DNA from: Defluviitaleaceae bacterium
GTDB taxonomy: Bacteria; Bacillota; Clostridia; Lachnospirales; WRAX01
Reading direction: 5' to 3'
DNA: 54,583 nt
Assembly (NCBI GenBank): GCA_009784615.1
Contig: WRBJ01000008.1
Span: 1 to 54,583 of the forward strand
Part shown: one piece after another, positions 39,876 through 50,121 of the stretch
Numbering within the stretch: position 1 is the first letter of the stretch
Layout of the letters: each line of letters begins with the position of its first letter
The notes under the pieces: model-generated
Seen by the model: only the letters and a program-made list of their open reading frames with translations
What the model was told of the DNA's origin: nothing
The model's database searches: none
Translations under genes and position numbers: made by a program

Positions 39876-40520
39876 ATGAATTTTAATTTACACGCAATTT
39901 CACATCAAATCCAAAGTCAAATACATCAATCTGTTATTGATAGACTAACACCAAACCGTAATTCTCACGCAGGGCATAGCGTTTCTTCGGCTACACCCGC
40001 AAATACTCCGCCAGTTGCAAACGAAGTCCACGAAACTGACAGCTTCCAAAATATCCTAAACGATTTCATCAGTCTAGGTGTGTCAAACACCAATATCAAT
40101 CCGCAAATTGATGCGGCAATTACAGCGGCATCTCTTGCTCACGGCGTAGATGCAAACCTTATCCGTGCTATAATCCGAGCAGAATCTAATTACAATCCTC
40201 TAACCGTATCCTCCGCTGGCGCAATGGGTCTTATGCAATTAATGCCCGCCACAGCAAGACAGCTTGGTGTCGAAAATCCCTTTGATATTAACGAAAATAT
40301 AAATGCCGGTACACAATACATAGCTGGTCTTCTTGACCGTTTTAATGGTGATGTAGAGCTTGCTCTTGCCGCCTATAACGCAGGTTGGCCACGTGTACAA
40401 CAACACGGTGGCATACCACCAATTGCCGAAACTCAAAACTACGTACCACGTGTACTAGGCTTTCGGCAAGAATATATTATGCAACAGTATCAACAAAATA
40501 CAGACAACCGCAGGCGATAA
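39876..40520 (+). CDS. SLT-type lytic transglycosylase
   Basis: A 214-residue murein-cleaving enzyme. Residues about 85-200 are the Slt domain with catalytic Glu in IRAESNYNP, then SSAGAMGLMQLMPATA, NINAGTQYIAGLL and LALAAYNAGW. The N-terminal 80 residues are a His/Asn-rich linker without a signal peptide, as in flagellum-associated or non-classically exported versions. It may act with the adjacent bactofilin/MutS2 neighbourhood, but no link is shown. Cytoplasmic retention would be harmful to no substrate, so export by another route is likely. A terminator overlaps its stop. Confidence 0.88.
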   Translation: MNFNLHAISHQIQSQIHQSVIDRLTPNRNSHAGHSVSSATPANTPPVANEVHETDSFQNILNDFISLGVSNTNINPQIDAAITAASLAHGVDANLIRAIIRAESNYNPLTVSSAGAMGLMQLMPATARQLGVENPFDINENINAGTQYIAGLLDRFNGDVELALAAYNAGWPRVQQHGGIPPIAETQNYVPRVLGFRQEYIMQQYQQNTDNRRR

Positions 40521-40527
40521 TATCGCC
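40513..40527 (+). terminator. Terminator overlapping the transglycosylase stop
   Basis: Stem GGCGATA / TATCGCC (40513-40519 with 40521-40527) followed by TTTTTATTTT. The TAA stop lies within the stem. Confidence 0.7.
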
Positions 40528-40530
40528 TTT

Positions 40531-41394
40531 TTATTTTCTTCTTCTAAGCATTTGATTAACCGCACGCATATCACACATCAACCCTTCTTTTTCGCAAGTT
40601 TCAGCAAAAACATCCCATAATTTCTTTTTATACGGAGAATGACAACGATAATAATTCTTATATCTTTGCATATATTTTTCTGAAATACCGCAATAATACT
40701 TCTCTGCTTCTTGATAAAAATATTCCCGCTGTACATCCGCCATAGTTACAAAGGTTGAAATATAAGCATATTTTGCGCCGTGATGTTTCGCTTTCTTCAC
40801 CAATTCCCGTACATTATCTACCGCATCAGTTATATACGGTATTACAGGGTCAATTAAGACACCCGACACTATGCCATTTTTAGCCAAATGCTCTATTGCT
40901 TTAAAACGACTGCTTGTTGATGACACAAAGGGTTCAATTTTTTTACAAACATCATCATCCGAAGCAGTAATTGAAAAATTAACACTTGCAGGTGAATGTT
41001 CTGTAATATCTTGCAAAATATCAATATCTCTTACAACCAAACCGCTTTTGGTAATTATACAAATACCAAATTCATACGCATTAATCAACTCCAAAGCGTT
41101 TCTAGTCAATCTATATTTCGCTTCTTTTGGGTTATAAGGGTCAGAAACACCGCCTGTAAGCACAACACCCGTCTTTACCTTTCTGCGTAAGTCATCTCGG
41201 ATAATCTGTAAAGCATCCTTCTTAGCCCTTATATTATCAAAATCATCGGTCTTTTCATAATAATTGCTACGAGCATAACAATATATACATCCGTGACTAC
41301 AACCCCTGTATATATTCATAACATATTCCGTCTGCAAATAATAATTATCAGAGCCGCCATTGGTAACAATGGTTTTTGCGTCAATTAAATCCAT
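40531..41394 (-). CDS. SPL-family radical SAM protein
   Basis: A 287-residue radical SAM enzyme of the spore-photoproduct-lyase-like (SplB-type) family. The [4Fe-4S] motif is CSHGCIYCYAR (CxxxCxxC, residues about 31-40), followed by GVSDPYNPKEAKYRLTRNALEL and VNFSITASDDDVCKKIEP. A true spore photoproduct lyase is usually longer (about 340) with a distinctive C-terminal cysteine, so this is assigned only to the wider family. It is last in the dcw cluster, 8 bp after ftsW, perhaps by chance. Confidence 0.82.
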   Translation of the reverse strand: MDLIDAKTIVTNGGSDNYYLQTEYVMNIYRGCSHGCIYCYARSNYYEKTDDFDNIRAKKDALQIIRDDLRRKVKTGVVLTGGVSDPYNPKEAKYRLTRNALELINAYEFGICIITKSGLVVRDIDILQDITEHSPASVNFSITASDDDVCKKIEPFVSSTSSRFKAIEHLAKNGIVSGVLIDPVIPYITDAVDNVRELVKKAKHHGAKYAYISTFVTMADVQREYFYQEAEKYYCGISEKYMQRYKNYYRCHSPYKKKLWDVFAETCEKEGLMCDMRAVNQMLRRRK

Positions 41395-41401
41395 ATTTCA
41401 C

Positions 41402-42562
41402 CTACATTTGTTTGACTTTTTGATAACGTGATATATTTAATAAAATACCAACAGCACCCAGCATTACGGCGATGCTCGTGCCACCATAGCTAATAAACGG
41501 TAGCGGTATACCCGTATTTGGTATAGTATTTGTTACAACACCTACGTTAATAAGAACCTGTAATGCAAACATCGCCGTAATACCCGTAGCAACCATCATA
41601 CCAAGCTGTGTACGAGCATTAATGGCAACCCTCATTCCACGCCAAATCAATATACCAAAAAGCAACAGAATCACACCACCGCCAAAAAGCCCTAATTCTT
41701 CAATAATAATAGCAAATATAAAGTCATTTTGCGCTTCAGGCAAATAATACCGCTTCTGCATAGAATTGCCTAAACCCCGTCCAAAAAGCCCTCCAGAACC
41801 AACGGCAAGCAATGACTGAACCGTCTGAAACCCAAAACCCTGCGAAAACGCAAAAGGGTCCTCCCAGGCCGCCATACGGCTACCACGCATACCGCCTAAA
41901 AGCCCCGAAGTTAGAGCAAAAAAACCTACACTAACAGCAGATACACCCGCAATAATCCACCGCCAAAAATACGGAGAAGCTAAAAATAGTATTATTGCAG
42001 ACATAGCCGAAAGTATTATCACCGTCGAAAGATTGCGCCCCATAGCAACAAGCGCAACAGGCACTGCTGTCAGCACAATATAGCCAAACAATCCCCAAAT
42101 ACGATTAATGCGGTCTTTATCACGATTTATGTATACAGAAAGCATTAACACCAAAGCAATTTTTGCCAGCTCGGACGGCTGAAACGAAAAAATAGGATTT
42201 GCCGCAGACCCAATGTCAATCCAACGGGTTGCACCATTTACTTCTCGCCCAAAAAACAATACATAAACCAATAAGCCATTTGCAACAATATAACCAATAA
42301 CCGCCAATTGACACAATCGCTGATAGTTTAAAAAAGCACCAAAAAACACCAATGCCCCAAGCCCCATTATAGCACCAATAGCCTGTTGTGTAAACAGCCC
42401 AAATGTGTTGCCCGTCTGCATTTGCGTATATGATGATGCCGATAAAACCATTGTCAACCCAATGGCAGTAAGCACCATCGCACATACAAAAATCACGTGG
42501 TCGTATTCACGTATAACAATTTTATTGTCAAAATATGAGGTCTTTTGAATTGTTTGTTGCAT
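41402..42562 (-). CDS. ftsW: SEDS glycosyltransferase FtsW/SpoVE
   Basis: A 386-residue peptidoglycan polymerase with about ten membrane segments. SEDS landmarks: GREVNGATRWI, FQPSELAKIALVLMLS, RNLSTVIILSAMSAI, QSLLAVGSGGLFGRGLGNSMQKRYYLPEAQNDFIFAIIIEELG (over 20 in total; key motif LPEAQNDFIFA) and NTGIPLPFISYGG. It pairs with the SpoVD/FtsI-type PBP upstream. In sporulating clostridia this position is often called spoVE. GGAGGTG precedes the ATG. Confidence 0.93.
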   Translation of the reverse strand: MQQTIQKTSYFDNKIVIREYDHVIFVCAMVLTAIGLTMVLSASSYTQMQTGNTFGLFTQQAIGAIMGLGALVFFGAFLNYQRLCQLAVIGYIVANGLLVYVLFFGREVNGATRWIDIGSAANPIFSFQPSELAKIALVLMLSVYINRDKDRINRIWGLFGYIVLTAVPVALVAMGRNLSTVIILSAMSAIILFLASPYFWRWIIAGVSAVSVGFFALTSGLLGGMRGSRMAAWEDPFAFSQGFGFQTVQSLLAVGSGGLFGRGLGNSMQKRYYLPEAQNDFIFAIIIEELGLFGGGVILLLFGILIWRGMRVAINARTQLGMMVATGITAMFALQVLINVGVVTNTIPNTGIPLPFISYGGTSIAVMLGAVGILLNISRYQKVKQM

Positions 42563-42574
42563 AAAGCACCTCCA

Positions 42575-43921
42575 TTACTGTAATTCATTTACAAAATCTT
42601 TAAAAATCCGCCCTCTTTGTTCATAATTATCAAACATATCCTGCGAAGCACAAGCTGGCGAAAGTAACACAGCATCACCAAAAACCGCACGTGTTGTCGC
42701 AAGTTCCACCGCATCCTTTAATGTGGTTACAAGCTCATAATTATGATAATTATACGCTTTACAGGTATGAATAATTTCCTCGGCAACTTCACCTAATACA
42801 ATTACAGATTTTACACGATTAGGAAAAACCTTAACTAAATCGCCAAAATCCAGTTTTTTGTCCTGCCCGCCTGCAATTAATACAATAGGCCTGCCAAGTG
42901 CCGAAATCACATTAATTGCATTAAGCGCAGAATCCACATTGGTTGCTTTGCTATCATTATAATAAGACACACCGCGCAAATCACGCACAAATTCAACCCT
43001 ATGCTCCACCGCTTTAAAATTTCTTATTTCCTTGGAAATAATTACCATTGGTACACCTGCGGCAATGCAAATAGCAACAGCCGCCATAATATTTTCTACA
43101 TTATGGCTTCCAATATCCTCCAAACTTACAACACGTTCATCTATCCCATTCCAAACAACCCTAATCCAATCGTCATCAATAAACACGCCTTCATCAAGCG
43201 GCATTTTACTAAAAAATATCACTTTCGCAGGCATTTTTGCGACCATTGCATTGCAATATTGATTATCATAATTCAACACACAAAAATCATTTTCATCTTG
43301 GTTTTCAAAAATACGCTCTTTTGCCGAAATATAATTTTCCATTGTTTTATGGCGATTAAGATGGTCGGGTGTAATATTTAACACAGCTGAAATCTTCGGC
43401 TTAAAATCAATAATAGTCTCAAGTTGAAAACTAGAAATTTCCGCAACAACCCAAGCCGACTTATCAATTTTTTCAGCAATAGAAGAAAACGCAATGCCAA
43501 TATTGCCCGCCAGCATAGAGCCAGCAAAAGCCTCCGACATAATCTTACCAACAAGCGTACAAACGGTTGTCTTGCCATTAGTTCCCGTAATTGCAATAAT
43601 CGGCGCAACGCAATGTCTGCTCGCAAGCTCAATCTCGCTTAAAATAGGTATATTGCGACTTCTGGCAATCTCAACAAAAGGTAAATCCGTTGCAATGCCT
43701 GGGCTTAACACCACCAACTGATGTTCATCAATAATATCATCGGGATTAGCCCCAAAATGCGTATTCACACGCTCGTCCGCAAGCAAATCCGCATCCACAA
43801 CAGGGTTCTGCGCAAGCTCAGACAATGTAACCTGCGCACCGTGTGCCAAAAGCAAGCGAGCGGCATAAATGCCAGAACGCCCCATTCCGCAAACAAGTGC
43901 TTTTTTTTCACTATAAATCAC
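42575..43921 (-). CDS. murD: UDP-MurNAc-L-alanine:D-glutamate ligase MurD
   Basis: A 448-residue Mur ligase. Rossmann-like N-terminus (KALVCGMGRSGIYAARLL), ATP loop AITGTNGKTTVCTLVG, central LNITPDHLNRHKTMENY and C-terminal YYNDSKATNVDSALNAI. TAGGAGGTG and a GTG at 43921 that overlaps the mraY stop (GTGA) define the start. The frame continuing to 44008 would lie within mraY. Confidence 0.95.
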   Translation of the reverse strand: MIYSEKKALVCGMGRSGIYAARLLLAHGAQVTLSELAQNPVVDADLLADERVNTHFGANPDDIIDEHQLVVLSPGIATDLPFVEIARSRNIPILSEIELASRHCVAPIIAITGTNGKTTVCTLVGKIMSEAFAGSMLAGNIGIAFSSIAEKIDKSAWVVAEISSFQLETIIDFKPKISAVLNITPDHLNRHKTMENYISAKERIFENQDENDFCVLNYDNQYCNAMVAKMPAKVIFFSKMPLDEGVFIDDDWIRVVWNGIDERVVSLEDIGSHNVENIMAAVAICIAAGVPMVIISKEIRNFKAVEHRVEFVRDLRGVSYYNDSKATNVDSALNAINVISALGRPIVLIAGGQDKKLDFGDLVKVFPNRVKSVIVLGEVAEEIIHTCKAYNYHNYELVTTLKDAVELATTRAVFGDAVLLSPACASQDMFDNYEQRGRIFKDFVNELQ

Positions 43922-44925
43922 GCCACACCTCCTATCGCTAAAATTCCAATTAGACAGAAAATTGCCGTAAAAATATAAAAAACAGCAACAATTTTGGATT
44001 CTCTCCAAGGCGGATTAAGATGTTCAAAATGATGATGCAACGGAGACATTTTAAAAATGCGCTTGCCACCAGAGATTTTAAAATATGATACTTGTAGTAT
44101 TACAGACAAAACCTCAGCCACATACACAAATGCTACAATTGCAATTAAAAATGGCATTTGTAGCACTATTGCCGTAGCCGCAACAAAACCACCAAGCGCA
44201 AGCGACCCTGTATCACCCATAAAAACACGGGCAGGATACGAATTAAACAACAAAAACCCAAGCAACCCACCAGCGGCGGCGGCTAAAGAATATCCCAAAA
44301 CAGAGTCCGCCAAAAATGCGGCGTAAAGGAAAAATAAGCAAACAAGCAATGTAACACCCGAAGCTAACCCATCCAACCCATCTGTAAAATTAGCACCATT
44401 AGCCGTGCCAACCACTATAAACACGAGTAAAAATGGCGTTGCCCAAGCCAAGTCTAAATAGAATCCATCGGAAAATGGCACAAACATCAACGTCGGCACT
44501 TCATAATAATTCAACAACCAAACAAAAACAATCGCCGCAATTATCTGCATAGAAAACTTCTGCCAAGCACGAAGCCCCAAAGACCGCTTTTTCACAACCT
44601 TTATATAATCGTCCAAAAACCCAATTGCCCCATAAGACAACATTAAAAACATCACAAGCAACCATTCGGGCTCAAATCCAGAAAAAATCCCCGATGCAAC
44701 AGCCACCGCAATAACAATAACAATGCCGCCCATAGAAGGTGTGCCCGCCTTCTCCAAATGACTCTTCGGTCCATCCTGCCGCACATTTTGACCTAATTTT
44801 AAACGTCGTAAAATAGGTATAACAATTGGTCCAAGCACGACAGCAATGCCAAATGCCACCAAAGCCACCAAAACCGCCGTATTAAAGCTCAAAAAACTCT
44901 CTGCAACTACAATATCATAACCCAT
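43918..44925 (-). CDS. mraY: Phospho-MurNAc-pentapeptide transferase MraY
   Basis: A 335-residue membrane enzyme that makes lipid I. Ten membrane segments; signatures GPKSHLEKAGTPSMGG, FLDDYIKVVKKRSLGL, GTANGANFTDGLDGLASG, FMGDTGSLALGG and SPLHHHFE (active-site Asp and His motifs intact). It overlaps murF by 1 bp (TAATG). Confidence 0.97.
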   Translation of the reverse strand: MGYDIVVAESFLSFNTAVLVALVAFGIAVVLGPIVIPILRRLKLGQNVRQDGPKSHLEKAGTPSMGGIVIVIAVAVASGIFSGFEPEWLLVMFLMLSYGAIGFLDDYIKVVKKRSLGLRAWQKFSMQIIAAIVFVWLLNYYEVPTLMFVPFSDGFYLDLAWATPFLLVFIVVGTANGANFTDGLDGLASGVTLLVCLFFLYAAFLADSVLGYSLAAAAGGLLGFLLFNSYPARVFMGDTGSLALGGFVAATAIVLQMPFLIAIVAFVYVAEVLSVILQVSYFKISGGKRIFKMSPLHHHFEHLNPPWRESKIVAVFYIFTAIFCLIGILAIGGVA

Positions 44926-46292
44926 TATAATCTCTCCAAATGTTCGACTATTTCCTCAAACTGCATTCCACGTGAAGCCTTTACAAGCACCGTATCTTCA
45001 GGCTTTATTAACTTTTGCGCCACTTCCAAAAATGCCATCTTGTCTGCAAAATACATAATTTTACTATTCGTACCACCTTTGCGGTATTCATAATAAGCAC
45101 CTTCATAAATCTGTTCGGCTTCTAAGCCAATACACACTATCATATCAATGCCCAATTCTGCGGCGTTTCTACCAATATCATAATGCATTTGTGCCGAATT
45201 TTCGCCAAGTTCCTTCATATCGCCTAAAATAGCCACACAATCCCCATCTTCAGCCGAAAGCACATTAAGAGCCGCCCGCATAGAATCTGGATTAGCATTA
45301 TAACAATCCGCAATAATCCTCGCTCCGCTGGAAGATTTACGTACGTCCATCCGCATACCTGTAGGACGATACGCCGCAATGCCCTTTACAATCTGCTCGC
45401 TTGACAATCCCAAATATTCTGCCACCGCCACTGCCGCAAGCGAATTTGTAAGCATATGATAACCCGGCGAAGGCACAGCAATGTCAACATTTTTACCACT
45501 TTTTAGCACAATACTATAACTAAACCCATCCAAACCATTATCGTCTATATTTTGCGGAACATAGCCCGAAAGCTCCGAAACACCATAATATGTTACATTT
45601 GCACGATTAGCGTGACTTGGCAAAAAATCATCATTACCGTGTAAAAACACACGCCCATCAGACTTTAAACCATCTAATATCTCACTTTTGGCATTAAAAA
45701 TCTCCTCACGGCTACCCAAATTTTCAATATGCGCCACACCAATATTTGTAATTATTGCAATATCGGGTCGTGCAATTTTTGACAAATACGTTATTTCGTG
45801 CCGATTATTCATCCCCATCTCAAGCACAGCAACCTCGGTCGCTTCATCAATATCAAAAATAGTAATGGGCATACCAATATCGTTATTAAAATTGCCCTTG
45901 GTCTTGATAACATTGAATTTTTGCGATAAAACTGTCGCAACCATATCCTTTGTAGAAGTCTTGCCGCTAGAACCAGTTATACCAATTACCTCAATATCAA
46001 ACAAATTACGATAATAATGCGCCAAATCACCCAAAGCCTTCTTTGTGTCATCCACATAAATAGCAGGCAAATCAGTTCTTTGCTCGCTTAAAGCACAAAC
46101 CGCCCCATTATCAATAGCAATCTGCAAAAAATCGTGTCCATCTCTCGCTCCCTTTAACGGTACAAAAAGCATACCTCTTGATATATTACGTGTATCAAAA
46201 GAAACGCCATTAACATAATCATTTGCTATTGCGGTATTATTAAGCTCGCCGCCAACCGCCGCCGCTATATCCGATATTTTTAATGGTTTCAT
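44925..46292 (-). CDS. murF: UDP-MurNAc-tripeptide D-Ala-D-Ala ligase MurF
   Basis: A 455-residue ligase adding D-Ala-D-Ala. N-terminal MurF domain (SFDTRNISRGMLFVPLKG), ATP loop GITGSSGKTSTKDMVA, LEMGMNNRHEITYLSKI, NIGVAHIENLGSREEI, and C-terminal DCYNANPDSMRAALNVL with GDMKELGE. The context and length fit. An RBS-like GGAGAAT precedes the ATG. Confidence 0.95.
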   Translation of the reverse strand: MKPLKISDIAAAVGGELNNTAIANDYVNGVSFDTRNISRGMLFVPLKGARDGHDFLQIAIDNGAVCALSEQRTDLPAIYVDDTKKALGDLAHYYRNLFDIEVIGITGSSGKTSTKDMVATVLSQKFNVIKTKGNFNNDIGMPITIFDIDEATEVAVLEMGMNNRHEITYLSKIARPDIAIITNIGVAHIENLGSREEIFNAKSEILDGLKSDGRVFLHGNDDFLPSHANRANVTYYGVSELSGYVPQNIDDNGLDGFSYSIVLKSGKNVDIAVPSPGYHMLTNSLAAVAVAEYLGLSSEQIVKGIAAYRPTGMRMDVRKSSSGARIIADCYNANPDSMRAALNVLSAEDGDCVAILGDMKELGENSAQMHYDIGRNAAELGIDMIVCIGLEAEQIYEGAYYEYRKGGTNSKIMYFADKMAFLEVAQKLIKPEDTVLVKASRGMQFEEIVEHLERL

Positions 46293-46306
46293 TGCATTCT
46301 CCTAAA

Positions 46307-47746
46307 CTATGCATTTTTTAAAGCTATCTTTGCAACTTTCGCATCATCAAAATCAACACGCCGCCCATTTTTAAATTCTTGATAAGTTTCGTGTCCTTTA
46401 CCTGCTATTATCACACAATCACTAGCCTTAGCCATATCAATTGCGGTATTAATAGCTACACATCTATCAATAATTTTTTCATACTTACAGTTTGATTTTA
46501 ACATCCCTTGTTCAACTTGTGCAATAATTTCTTCAGGATTTTCATTGCGTGGATTATCACTTGTAATAATGCAATAATCAGACAACCGCCCTGCCATCTC
46601 GCCCATAATAGGTCGCTTTATTGGGTCGCGGTCGCCACCGCAACCAAAAACAGTAATAATTCGCCCCTTCGTAAATTCTCTACACGCCGTGATAATATTT
46701 TCAAGCCCATCAGGTGTATGCGCATAATCCACAATAACCCCAATATTGCGGTCGTTCGGTATGCTTTGTATGCGTCCGTCAACACCTTTCACACCCGAAA
46801 GAGCGTTTGCAATCTGTTTTATATCAATCCCAAGCACATCGCAAGCCGCCAAAGCCGCCAAAGTATTATAAATCGTAAACTTGCCAGCAATAGGCACATC
46901 AACTGATTGACCTTTAATTATATACGAAACCCCACCAGATTGCAACACACAATTACTAGCACAATAATCTCCGCCATCAATGCCAAATGTGATAGTTTTA
47001 CACCTTTGCGCCGTATATTCTAGCAAAAAATCTCTAGCTTCGTCATCATTATTAATCACAGCAACGTCAGAAATATCAAACAACCCCGCCTTGGCAAGTC
47101 TATAATTCTCCATAGTGCCGTGAAAATCCAAATGGTCTTGGCTTAAATTAGTAAAAATCCCCACATCAAAGCGCAATGAAGCCACCTTATGCAAAGCCAA
47201 AGCGTGCGAACTAACTTCCATAACAAGGTATTTGCAACCAGCGTCCGCCATTGCCTTAATAATTTCAAAAAGCTCTATCGTATCAGGCGTTGTGCTAGTG
47301 GCAAAAGGCATATCCAACCGCTCACCGTCTAACCGCACGCCTAATGTTCCAATGACACCGACCCGTTCGCCACTAGCTCGCAAAATTCCCTCAACAAACG
47401 ACGTGGTCGAAGTCTTGCCGTTGGTTCCCGTAACCCCAACCAATTTCATACCTTTGGCAGGGTCGCCATAAAATCTTCTAGCAACCTGTGAAAGCGCAAG
47501 TCTTACATCTTCCGCCAACACCATAGGGACGGCAACCTGCCGCTCGCTGCTGCTTGCCAATACCGCCACAGCACCCCTAGCCACCGCGTCCTCAATAAAA
47601 CTATGTCCATCAACGTGCAAACCCTTAATAGCAACATATAAATCCCCTCGTCCAACCTTGCGGGAATCAATGCAAATACCCAACACCTCTATGTTGCCAT
47701 CTTCATCATTAAAATCAATATTTGTAAAAATATCTCTTAACTTCAT
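46307..47746 (-). CDS. murE: UDP-MurNAc-dipeptide ligase MurE
   Basis: A 479-residue ligase that adds the third stem residue. N-terminal SRKVGRGDLYVAIKG, ATP loop GVTGTNGKTSTTSFVE, MEVSSHALALHKV, FTNLSQDHLDFHGTMENY, VDYAHTPDGLENI and GCGGDRDPIKRPIMG. The C-terminal selectivity stretch DNPRNENPEEI matches the DNPR form of meso-diaminopimelate-adding enzymes, so A2pm is the predicted third residue. Confidence 0.95.
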   Translation of the reverse strand: MKLRDIFTNIDFNDEDGNIEVLGICIDSRKVGRGDLYVAIKGLHVDGHSFIEDAVARGAVAVLASSSERQVAVPMVLAEDVRLALSQVARRFYGDPAKGMKLVGVTGTNGKTSTTSFVEGILRASGERVGVIGTLGVRLDGERLDMPFATSTTPDTIELFEIIKAMADAGCKYLVMEVSSHALALHKVASLRFDVGIFTNLSQDHLDFHGTMENYRLAKAGLFDISDVAVINNDDEARDFLLEYTAQRCKTITFGIDGGDYCASNCVLQSGGVSYIIKGQSVDVPIAGKFTIYNTLAALAACDVLGIDIKQIANALSGVKGVDGRIQSIPNDRNIGVIVDYAHTPDGLENIITACREFTKGRIITVFGCGGDRDPIKRPIMGEMAGRLSDYCIITSDNPRNENPEEIIAQVEQGMLKSNCKYEKIIDRCVAINTAIDMAKASDCVIIAGKGHETYQEFKNGRRVDFDDAKVAKIALKNA

Positions 47747-47808
47747 ATTCTACTCCTAATTTCATCTTTTGTACATTTTACCATATTTTCCCCACTATGG
47801 CAATCACT

Positions 47809-49782
47809 TTATTCCCGCAAATACAAAATAACTCTTGTGCCTTGATTAACCATCTCGCCATCCAAAGGGAACTGCATATCCACAACCCTGCCACTGCCCA
47901 TAGTAACCGTTTCAAGCCCCAATTGATGTAAAGTATGTCTTGCGGCGGCAAGATTAATATTAGCCACATTCGGCACAACAACCTGCCCTACGCCATCCAT
48001 CTGCAATTCTTCTTCGTTAAAAATCGGCTCAATCTCTAAATATGGCAACACGCTAGATAATAATTCTTTCATAACAGGCCCTGCAACCTGCCCGCCATAA
48101 TACGCTCCTTTTGGCTCATCAATAATCACCAAAGCCATAATTTGGGGGTCTTCCGCAGGTGCAAATGTTAAAAATGACGATATGTAACGCCCACTGCCAC
48201 GTGGTAATTTCTGGCTTGTGGCAGTCTTGCCGCCAATCCTATAACCTGGTATATAAGAACGATTACCTGTCCCCACATAAACAACGCTTTCAAGCACTTC
48301 TTTCATCGTATCCGAAATATCAGGAGAAATAACCTGTCTGCCCCGTGGATGAAAAAATTCCTCAACAAGCATACCGTCATTATCAACAATTTTATGCCCA
48401 ACGTGCGGTGTTATCATATATCCGCCATTAACAGCGGCGGCAGAAGCCCGTAATAATTGCAACGGCGTTATTTGAAAACCCTGCCCGAACGATATGGTAG
48501 CAACCTCTACAGGTCCAATATTTTCTGGTGCAAACATTATCCCAACAGCTTCGCCTGGCAAATCTACACCTGTACGCTCGTTAAAACCAAACCGCCCCAA
48601 CCAATCGTGTAAAAGCTCAGCCCCAAGCCTTTCACCAATTTCCATAAACACAGGATTGCAAGAATTTTCCACGCCTTGCAAAAAATTAAGCGACCCATGG
48701 CTTCTAGGCGAACGCCAACAACGTATCGTATGCCCACCAATTTGTCTAAAACCAGCGCAAACAAACATCGTATCCAGCCCAATAACACCCTCTTGCAAAC
48801 CCGCCGCCGACGTAATAATTTTAAAGGTAGAGCCAGGTTCGTATGTATCGTTAATAACAAAATTACGCCACATTTGATTAAGATGGTGCATTTGCTGGCT
48901 TTGGTCAAAAGTTTCCCAAACCGTCGCTAAATCGTCATTGTTAATCAAAAATGGCTCGTTGAGGTCAAATGTCGGTTCGTTTGCCAAAGCTAAAATCTCG
49001 CCCGTTTGCGGATTTATCACAATAATCGCACCACGCGTTGCTTGCTTTGCTTCAACCGCCTTTGCAATGGTTTGTTGTGCGAAATGCTGTATCGTACTAT
49101 CCAGCGTGGTTATAAGATTAAAACCATCCACAGGCGGCACACGTATCGCCTCACTATCAGGAAATTCAATGCCCCTAGCATCTGTTTCCGTCAAAATCTT
49201 ACCCAACTGTCCCGCCAGAAACTCATCATATTTCGCTTCAAGCCCAATAATGCCTTGGTTATCAATGCCCACAAAACCTATAACCTGCGCCGCCAAACTG
49301 TTAAAAGGGTAAACCCTTGCCACATCTTCATCAATAATAATACCCGGTATATCCAAACGACGCAATTCATTAGCAATACCCAAATCAACGTGGCTCTTAA
49401 TGCGTTCCAAAGCTACACGTCGGTTTACCTTTGTCAAAACCTCGTCAAAATCCATATCAAGCGCATTTGCAAGCGTTTCCGCCACCAAATTAGCGTCTTG
49501 CACCTGCGCACGTATAACACTAACCGTTGCAACGGTTAGTGTCGAAGCAAGCGCAATACCATTTCTATCATAAATATTACCACGGTCAGGACGAATAAGT
49601 CTATCCCTTGTATGCTGTTCGTACGCCCTAGCTTGCAACATATCGCCGTGGGCGGTTTGTATATAAATCATACGCCCAAACAATGCCGCAAAACCTACAA
49701 TAAACACCAACATAACAAACAATAGCTTACGACGCATAGCCATAGGCGGCTTAAAATCTTTATTTTCCAGCAAAATACGCAT
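47809..49782 (-). CDS. spoVD: SpoVD/FtsI-type class B penicillin-binding protein
   Basis: A 657-residue transpeptidase. One N-terminal membrane anchor, PBP dimerisation domain with RPDRGNIYDRNG, transpeptidase motifs STFK (GSTFKIIT), SCN (ENSCNPVFME) and KTA in GGKTATSQKLPRG, and one C-terminal PASTA domain (residues about 595-657). The GGKTATS.LPR form and the single PASTA are typical of clostridial SpoVD, but a vegetative FtsI role cannot be excluded, since no other class B PBP is in this cluster. GGGGGAC supports ATG 49782; the frame to 49896 is too long. Confidence 0.9.
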   Translation of the reverse strand: MRILLENKDFKPPMAMRRKLLFVMLVFIVGFAALFGRMIYIQTAHGDMLQARAYEQHTRDRLIRPDRGNIYDRNGIALASTLTVATVSVIRAQVQDANLVAETLANALDMDFDEVLTKVNRRVALERIKSHVDLGIANELRRLDIPGIIIDEDVARVYPFNSLAAQVIGFVGIDNQGIIGLEAKYDEFLAGQLGKILTETDARGIEFPDSEAIRVPPVDGFNLITTLDSTIQHFAQQTIAKAVEAKQATRGAIIVINPQTGEILALANEPTFDLNEPFLINNDDLATVWETFDQSQQMHHLNQMWRNFVINDTYEPGSTFKIITSAAGLQEGVIGLDTMFVCAGFRQIGGHTIRCWRSPRSHGSLNFLQGVENSCNPVFMEIGERLGAELLHDWLGRFGFNERTGVDLPGEAVGIMFAPENIGPVEVATISFGQGFQITPLQLLRASAAAVNGGYMITPHVGHKIVDNDGMLVEEFFHPRGRQVISPDISDTMKEVLESVVYVGTGNRSYIPGYRIGGKTATSQKLPRGSGRYISSFLTFAPAEDPQIMALVIIDEPKGAYYGGQVAGPVMKELLSSVLPYLEIEPIFNEEELQMDGVGQVVVPNVANINLAAARHTLHQLGLETVTMGSGRVVDMQFPLDGEMVNQGTRVILYLRE

Positions 49783-49838
49783 TTTGTCCCCCAAATTGTG
49801 TTTGTATAATTTTACGGCACAAGCCCTGCGTATATTCC

Positions 49839-49865
49839 AAAAAAAGAACGCCCAATTGGACGTTC
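49839..49865 (-). terminator. Terminator after the PspC genes
   Basis: Minus-strand stem GAACGTCC / GGGCGTTC (49865-49858 with 49853-49846, one G-U pair) and AATT loop, followed by TTTTTTT. It separates the PspC pair from spoVD. Confidence 0.8.
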
Positions 49866-49879
49866 CCAACAAATATGCA

Positions 49880-50089
49880 TTATTGTGCGGGTGCATCTGG
49901 GTTTACAGAAATAAAAATAAGCGCAACATATAGCCAAAAACCCAAAAAGAAGAAAAGCAAGCGAACCAACAAAGGGTCAACGCCATATTCTTCTGCTAAT
50001 GCGCCGCAGATACCAAAAAGCCATTTGTTGGTTTTAGAACGAACCAATTTCTTTTTTGGTGCTTGTGGTGAAGTTTGATTGTTTTCCAT
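49880..50089 (-). CDS. PspC-domain membrane protein A
   Basis: A 69-residue protein: a short Pro/Lys-rich tail (QTSPQAPKKKLVRSKTNK), the PspC signature GICGALAEEYGVDPLLVRLLF, then a transmembrane helix. PspC-type proteins are small envelope-stress-linked membrane proteins. It is paralogous to the next gene, so a local duplication is likely. It is last in the pyrH-frr-cysK strand run before a terminator. Confidence 0.87.
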   Translation of the reverse strand: MENNQTSPQAPKKKLVRSKTNKWLFGICGALAEEYGVDPLLVRLLFFFLGFWLYVALIFISVNPDAPAQ

Positions 50090-50121
50090 ATGTATTCCTC
50101 CTAAAAAATTATTGATAACAA